The notes under the pieces were generated by a model, which saw only the letters and a list, made by a program, of their open reading frames with translations, had not been told where the DNA came from and ran no database searches. A stretch of DNA of 10,840 nt from Amoebophrya sp. AT5.2 (Eukaryota; Sar; Dinophyceae; Syndiniales; Amoebophryaceae). Of this stretch, positions 7,108 through 10,840 are shown in pieces; the stretch's first letter is position 1; every line of letters starts with the position of its first letter. The position numbers were made by a program, and so were the translations under genes. The stretch is taken from contig RXOD01006250.1 of NCBI GenBank assembly GCA_005223375.1, positions 1-10,840 on the forward strand. The letters are read 5' to 3'.

Positions 7108-7137
7108 GAAAACTAGATCAATTTCCACGAAGTTTTC
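7108..7137 (-). repeat. 7-bp inverted repeat, 16-base loop
   Basis: GAAAACT (7108-7114) is complementary to AGTTTTC (7131-7137). It lies in the probable U5 or leader part of the spacer. It is AT-rich and may be a chance stem. Confidence 0.35.
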
Positions 7138-7233
7138 ACAACCGCCACAAGATGCCACGCGATCAAGTTCAAGGGGAACAAGTGCACCACTTAGTCCCAG
7201 CTTCCTGCTAAAAGATTGTAGGTTTTGACTTGA

Positions 7234-7254
7234 GCCATACCCGATGGGTATGGC
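7234..7254 (-). repeat. Perfect 9-bp hairpin with 3-base loop in the predicted 5' untranslated RNA
   Basis: GCCATACCC (plus 7234-7242) pairs with GGGTATGGC (7246-7254) around a 3-base loop. It lies 39 bases downstream (minus sense) of the 7294-7313 hairpin, so the two form a pair of strong stems early in the element transcript. The sequence is nearly palindromic, so it could also dimerise. Confidence 0.7.
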
Positions 7255-7293
7255 CCTATTCACACTCAGAAAAAGGTCCTTGTCTGTCCACAT

Positions 7294-7313
7294 CGCGACA
7301 TGCAAATGTCGCG
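7294..7313 (-). repeat. Perfect 8-bp hairpin in the predicted 5' untranslated RNA
   Basis: CGCGACAT (plus 7294-7301) pairs with ATGTCGCG (7306-7313) around a 4-base loop: GCAA on plus, TTGC on the minus-strand transcript. It lies about 85-110 bases downstream of the TATA-like box, so it should be near the 5' end of the element RNA. A role in packaging, dimerisation or 3'-end formation is possible but not shown. Confidence 0.7.
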
Positions 7314-7395
7314 TCCTCCGTCGTGTCCTCATTTCAGTCTCAAACAAAGTCGATTCTCTCGCAAATGCAAATAGGTTTAGGCCTTTGTAGTTGCT

Positions 7396-7404
7396 CTTTT
7401 ATAA
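7396..7404 (-). promoter_or_regulatory. TATA-like box of the element promoter
   Basis: The minus strand reads TTATAAAAG inside AGAGTTATAAAAGAGC, a good TATA box match (TATAWAAG). It lies about 480 bases downstream of the RT stop and 610 bases upstream of the gag ATG, where an LTR U3 promoter is expected. Transcription would start near 7365-7375. No initiator element was recognised. Confidence 0.5.
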
Positions 7405-7879
7405 CTCTCTCTGCCCTGAATTGGAAAGGAAGATAGGCAATAAACAGACCGAAGTGTCGATTCCCAGTGCGATTTTACAAGTCGCTCAAAATAAAAGTTC
7501 AGTAGAAACAAAGTGAAGCTGCCGCTTTAGACCGAGTTCTAGCCCAGCAATAGACACAAGAAAACAGTTGATCAGGCTGAATCTAGGTGGCCAACTAAGG
7601 AAAGAAAGAGTCATAACAGACAGAGACACAGTGAGTTGTAGGGTGCATTCTGTAGTTTGTATAGCTTCACAAAATAGATAACACAGATGGAAGTCATAGA
7701 ATTGCAAAGCAGTATCGTAGTGCTGGTAGGCGTGTCCCAATAGACCTAAAGTACCAAATAAATAGTGGAATATAGGTGGTTATTGAGCTAATACCCTTAA
7801 TTTTCTAATACCGATATTTTTCTTGTAGCGAAATAACCGGTGACAAAGTTCATTTGAATTTCAAAACTCGCTTTCTTGT

Positions 7880-10840
7880 TCAGTCGTACTCATTAATTTT
7901 ACACATCTTCCCAAAATCTTTCCCATTCGTGTTCAACTTCCCATCCTGGACCGTCCCCTTGCTGCCTGGGCAAACGGTGAAAGTTCTGACTCCCGAATTT
8001 TGACGGACTGCTGAGCCGACATCTCGACTCTTGTTCTTCTCCATCATCAGCTGTGTGGCACTGGGGCCAAAAGTTCTGCGTCTGGTAGGGCTCGAAGGTG
8101 ACGATCTTCCGCTCCGCTGATTGTGAGGTGCGGGAGACGACAACCAGGAAAATTCTCTTTTTGGAACTTCAGGTTCACATTTCAAGCTTGTACTCGATGC
8201 ATTGTTCAAAATATTGTGCAGGGTGCTAGATGCACCCTGCGTGAGGGATACATCAGAAGATCTTTCTTTTTCTTTTCTCTTCGCGCCCGCTGTCAACAGT
8301 GCCGGCGCTACAACATGTGAATCTGCTGGAACTACAGCCTCCTCGCCGTCATCGTCGTCATCATCAGAAAACTCGACTTCGTCCTCACTTCCTCCAGCAG
8401 CTTTCTCAAACTTTGCCTTTTGTTTCTCCGCGAACTGCTTCACAACGTCCACGATCCTCTTGTCTGTGATTCCCCAGACCGTGCTCAGGTACAGGAGAAA
8501 AATTTGCACCTCGCGCACACTTTTCGTGAGTGCGTCGGACCAATTCAGCTTGCCGGGCACGTGCTTGATCTGAAGAAAGCCTTCTTCTCGAAGCTGCGCC
8601 AACGCCATGTAATCCACGCGGAGACTTTTCTCCTTTGGTTCCGTAGTACAATTTTTCGAATCCACCAACTGCAGCACGCTTGCGTCCAGGTTGATCAGGT
8701 GCAAGTCGAGGGCCAATTGGTACAGAAACAGCAATTCGCTCATCAGTATTCGTTGTGCCAGGATTTCGATCCCGGTGCTGCTGTTGAAAACCCTTTTTGG
8801 CAATTTCGTAAAGTTGCTGATTGTGGCGTGGCGATCAGTACGGGGTCCAGCAAGATTGAGCGTTCCTCCTACCCGGTCACGCGACGCGTCGCCGCAACCG
8901 AACAGAGTGTGCTCGTACAAGTCGCCCAACTTCACAACCCGCCGTACGCTCGCCTCGGAAAACTTACACAACAGGATCAACGCGCTCAGGTCGCTTACAA
9001 AGAACTGCACACTTTCCCAGGAATCTGCTCTCTCCGCTGCATGCAACTCTCCAGCAATCTCCGAAATTGTCGTAGCTACTACTGCGTTCGTCTTCACAAT
9101 CCATATGAGTTCGCCAACTCTTCCTCTAAATGGATTCTTTACTTTTTTCCTTTGCCACTTCGACTTCGCCATGTCTCTCTCGCGGAAATATGTTTCTACT
9201 TCTTCCCTCGTCACCTCTTTAATCTTGGAAGAGTAACTCTCTTGGGAAACCAAGTATACCACGTTTTCCGCCATCTTGTGCTTGTCGAAGAGGACCTGCG
9301 CAGTACACTTCAGCTCGGGCGACTTGGCGTACTCCGTCGGCTCGGTCGCGCGTGTGGTGTTGTACTTCGTCTCGGCCTCCTGAAGATCTTTTTCCGGAAT
9401 TTCTTTCCTGAAAAGCGGATCGATCTCCAGACCAAGATTGTCGATTTCGGATTTGCGGGAAGTGAGCATTTCGTTCAGCCGGTGTTGATCAAAGCAAGCT
9501 GGCATGCACTGAACCTCGCGCCCGATAAATCCATCTCGTGATCCAGGTTCTAACCGAGTCCAACTACCGAGAGGAAGTCGCTTGAAGAGACAGAGGATTC
9601 GAAGCATGAATAGCAGACGTCCGCCACTGATTGTATCGTCTACGTGGCTACCTAGTGCGCCCAAGAGCACACCAGGCCGCTTGTAGTGAGTGGTGAGCGA
9701 AGTCGTCATTTCTGCTGATGCAGGATTTAGGAACCCGTCGTCCGCAGTGTGGAGCGGAAGCTGCTGCTGCTGCTTGTCGCCCTGTCCGCATAGGATCTCG
9801 CGGCACTTGCCGTTGTCGTGTTCAGGAAGTGCTTCAATTTCCCCGACCTTCTCCCAGAAGTACTGTTTCACGGCCTCCTCGCCCTGTTTCAGCACCTCCA
9901 CCTCCTTCCGCGTCGCAAACACCGTCCACAAACAGGGGTCAATAAGGCTTTGTTGGAATCCCAGGGTGCGGAGCTCGTTGTGGAAAGTGCGCTGCCAGCA
10001 CAGCGGTGCGTCTTTACGCCCGTAAATTGCTTTTACCAATTCCACCAGCTCCTTCAGCCCGAACTCCTCCATGCCCTGGATAACCTTTGGCACCGTCATC
10101 CAGACTTTCGAGTTTTTATCTTTCAAATACTCGTCCCCGTACGCCTCGTCAAAGCGCATTCCTTTCAGAAATGCTTCCTTTACATCGCCAAACCAAACTC
10201 CACTTTCGGTAGCCTGGCAGAACTGCAGGAGCATCAAGAACGATGAGTCGCTCATTGTAAATGAGCGACAGTCAAGCTGCGTGGTCTGGTTCTTCCCGAA
10301 TCGTCTGTCTTCGAACCCCCTGGAAACCCATCTGCTTTTTACACGCTTCGCCTCTCCAGTTGTGAGATCCACTTTGATAACCACCACGAGTCGACTCGTA
10401 ATGATATTTTTATCTTTTACTTCGCTCCGCATCTTCGTCTCCCCGAAGATTTTGTGTGACACCACCGCAGCGACTTCTGCTCTGACGGAAGGAACGTAGT
10501 ACGACTCGAACCCCATCCGCTCTGCTGTTTTCTCATCAATGATCACCGCGCCGGACTTGCCCTCACTGGCGCAAAGCTGCATTTTCTCGCGCGCAGTTGT
10601 CGTCTTCTCATAGTACACCCGCGCGACGGTGAAGTCCCCTTTTGTTGTGGACCACAAGCTGCTGTCTTCCGGAATAAATTCCGGTGTTGTTTCCTCGCCC
10701 CACCGAAGAAGAATGCTGTTTCCCTGGTACTGTGGCGGCGAGAAAGCTCTGTTCGTGTTGATTTCGTACGCGGTCACGACGTAGTCAATGTCCTTATTGT
10801 TAGCGGCGTTCATCTTTTCCTTGATCACCTTGCCGCTCAG
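7880..10840 (-). CDS. pol: Pol polyprotein, C-terminal part: reverse transcriptase, RNase H and long tail (enters from window edge)
   Basis: The frame is open from 10840 and ends at TGA 7882-7880. An apparent start at 10828 is GTG and the frame continues upstream of it, so this is a 5'-partial piece. Numbering from 10828 (982 residues): RT from about 115 to 460, with VKSRWVSRGFED (163-174), GDVKEAFLKG with catalytic D215, ELVKAIYGRKDAPLCW (263-278), LIDPCLW (295-301), HVDD 395-398 and FIGREVQ (434-440). GRVGELIWI (569-577) matches the copia VGSLMYL motif. RNase H has D647, E688, D723 and D765, the last in WSDALTKS. These two activities copy element RNA into cDNA. A roughly 207-residue acidic then Ser/Arg-rich tail follows. 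All key catalytic residues are present. Confidence 0.95.
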   Translation of the reverse strand: MSGKVIKEKMNAANNKDIDYVVTAYEINTNRAFSPPQYQGNSILLRWGEETTPEFIPEDSSLWSTTKGDFTVARVYYEKTTTAREKMQLCASEGKSGAVIIDEKTAERMGFESYYVPSVRAEVAAVVSHKIFGETKMRSEVKDKNIITSRLVVVIKVDLTTGEAKRVKSRWVSRGFEDRRFGKNQTTQLDCRSFTMSDSSFLMLLQFCQATESGVWFGDVKEAFLKGMRFDEAYGDEYLKDKNSKVWMTVPKVIQGMEEFGLKELVELVKAIYGRKDAPLCWQRTFHNELRTLGFQQSLIDPCLWTVFATRKEVEVLKQGEEAVKQYFWEKVGEIEALPEHDNGKCREILCGQGDKQQQQLPLHTADDGFLNPASAEMTTSLTTHYKRPGVLLGALGSHVDDTISGGRLLFMLRILCLFKRLPLGSWTRLEPGSRDGFIGREVQCMPACFDQHRLNEMLTSRKSEIDNLGLEIDPLFRKEIPEKDLQEAETKYNTTRATEPTEYAKSPELKCTAQVLFDKHKMAENVVYLVSQESYSSKIKEVTREEVETYFRERDMAKSKWQRKKVKNPFRGRVGELIWIVKTNAVVATTISEIAGELHAAERADSWESVQFFVSDLSALILLCKFSEASVRRVVKLGDLYEHTLFGCGDASRDRVGGTLNLAGPRTDRHATISNFTKLPKRVFNSSTGIEILAQRILMSELLFLYQLALDLHLINLDASVLQLVDSKNCTTEPKEKSLRVDYMALAQLREEGFLQIKHVPGKLNWSDALTKSVREVQIFLLYLSTVWGITDKRIVDVVKQFAEKQKAKFEKAAGGSEDEVEFSDDDDDDGEEAVVPADSHVVAPALLTAGAKRKEKERSSDVSLTQGASSTLHNILNNASSTSLKCEPEVPKREFSWLSSPAPHNQRSGRSSPSSPTRRRTFGPSATQLMMEKNKSRDVGSAVRQNSGVRTFTVCPGSKGTVQDGKLNTNGKDFGKMCKINEYD
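7883..8503 (-). other. C-terminal tail of Pol after RNase H, acidic then Ser/Arg-rich
   Basis: About 207 residues follow RNase H. A helical Lys/Glu patch (about 795-812) leads to a run of Asp (822-827), then a basic KRKEKER patch (850-856), and then a Ser/Pro/Arg-rich stretch with SPTRRR (913-918). No domain is recognised and the composition suggests disorder. In typical copia elements Pol ends soon after ADxLTK, so this tail is an extension that might bind nucleic acid or host partners. Confidence 0.65.
8504..8926 (-). other. RNase H domain with complete D-E-D-D set
   Basis: FGCGDASRDRVGG supplies the first Asp (647), GIEILAQRILMSELL the Glu (688), LQLVDSKNCTTE the second Asp (723, equal to the CDNQSA position) and WSDALTKS the last Asp (765, equal to ADxLTK). 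This is the copia RNase H that removes RNA from the RNA-DNA hybrid. The GYSDADWAG motif of typical elements is replaced by FGCGDASRD. Confidence 0.88.
9449..10486 (-). other. Ty1/copia reverse transcriptase domain (RVT_2 type)
   Basis: Motifs in order: SVRAEVAAVV (the A-x-x-E-W-like start), VKSRWVSRGFED, GDVKEAFLKG (motif A, Asp at about 10186), IYGRKDAPLCWQ (motif B region), GFQQSLIDPCLW, HVDD (motif C, about 9646-9635) and FIGREVQ. The HVDD form replaces Tyr/Phe-VDD but keeps both metal-binding Asp residues. The stretch between DPCLW and HVDD is about 93 residues, against roughly 15 in typical copia RTs. Confidence 0.93.

Larger units (their letters stand above)
6790..7879 (-). other. Non-coding spacer between RT stop and gag: probable single LTR plus 5' leader
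   Basis: About 1.09 kb with no credible gene. By eye the part nearest the RT stop (about 7350-7879) is AT-richer, while the part nearest gag (about 6900-7060) is GC-rich. It holds a TATA-like box (7396-7404), two strong hairpins, and a short purine stretch AAGAAAGCGAG (7877-7867) just after the RT stop that could act as the polypurine tract. Between the end of pol and the start of gag only LTR and leader sequence is expected. Exact LTR ends cannot be set because only one copy is visible, and no convincing primer binding site matching a tRNA 3' end was recognised. Confidence 0.65.
1..10840 (-). mobile_element. Ty1/copia-like LTR retrotransposon, circularly permuted or two adjacent copies
   Basis: All the large coding frames lie on the minus strand and together make Gag, protease, integrase, reverse transcriptase and RNase H. 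Integrase precedes RT, which is diagnostic of Ty1/copia against Ty3/gypsy. RT and RNase H sit at the high-coordinate end, followed by one LTR/leader-like spacer and then gag and the front half of pol, so the order is permuted relative to one linear element. Both window edges cut inside pol, and the frames at the edges are in phase. The window is therefore either one unit of a circle or tandem array, or the 3' half of one element beside the 5' half of another. No inactivating stop or frameshift is seen in about 8.2 kb of coding frame apart from the gag-terminal TGA, which suggests a young element. Confidence 0.93.

Noticed and set aside
7105..7347. Minus-strand ORF of 80 aa spanning the two hairpins
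   Set aside because: No motif; the hairpins impose its sequence, and it lies in the predicted untranslated leader.
7300..7372. Two copies of ATGCAAAT (7300-7307 and 7365-7372) as octamer promoter sites
   Set aside because: One copy is part of a hairpin, both lie downstream of the TATA-like box, and there is no evidence that the host uses such factors.
7486..7740. Minus-strand ORF of 84 aa in the spacer
   Set aside because: No motif and AT-rich sequence; sits in the probable LTR upstream of the TATA-like box.
8420..9541. Plus-strand ORF of 373 aa opposite RT/RNase H
   Set aside because: The minus strand here holds clear RT connection and RNase H motifs with catalytic residues; the plus ORF has none.
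1..10840. CRISPR array, tRNA, rRNA, bacterial operon or phage features
   Set aside because: No spaced direct repeats, no cloverleaf, no ribosome binding site pattern; all coding content belongs to the retroelement.

Overview
This window is almost wholly a Ty1/copia-type (Pseudoviridae) LTR retrotransposon read on the minus strand. It has a Gag protein, a very large Pol with the order protease - integrase - reverse transcriptase - RNase H (the order that defines Ty1/copia), and one roughly 1.1 kb LTR/leader-like stretch. I see no ordinary host gene, no structural RNA and no bacterial features. The host looks eukaryotic: long intron-free retroelement frames, a Ty1/copia polymerase, a TATA-like box and a C2H2 zinc finger. 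A marine protist such as a dinoflagellate is my best guess, because HVDD in place of YVDD and a long Pol are, as I recall, common in dinoflagellate copia elements. This assignment is weak.

Layout along the minus strand, from high to low coordinates: (1) 10840-7880, the C-terminal part of a Pol (RT, RNase H and a long tail), entering open from the window edge; (2) 7879-6790, non-coding, with a TATA-like box, two strong hairpins and a GC-rich leader, most simply one LTR plus the 5' leader; (3) 6789-5236, Gag (517 aa), starting MGC, with a coiled coil and a Cys/His cluster; (4) one in-frame TGA at 5238-5236; (5) 5235-1, the same frame, without any stop to the window edge: about 560 residues of disordered linker, a retropepsin, an HHCC zinc-binding domain, a DD35E integrase core, an integrase C-terminal SH3-like segment, a C2H2 zinc finger, a possible bipartite NLS and an unassigned conserved-looking segment leading towards RT.

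The two halves are circularly permuted: the RT end comes first, then one LTR-like spacer, then gag and the front of pol. The reading frame leaving at position 1 is also in phase with the frame entering at 10840. The window could therefore be one complete 10.84 kb element opened inside pol (a 1-LTR circle or one unit of a tandem array), or two neighbouring elements. If it is one element, Pol would be about 2,690-2,730 residues, far larger than typical copia Pol.

The most interesting points are: Gag and Pol in one frame split by a single TGA with a potential stem 8 nt downstream (candidate stop-codon readthrough); a canonical C2H2 finger inside a copia Pol; a protease whose DSG triad reads DSD; a long Ser/Thr/Glu-rich spacer between Gag and PR; an apparent insertion of about 80 residues between the DPCLW and HVDD motifs of RT; and a potentially acylated Gag N terminus.
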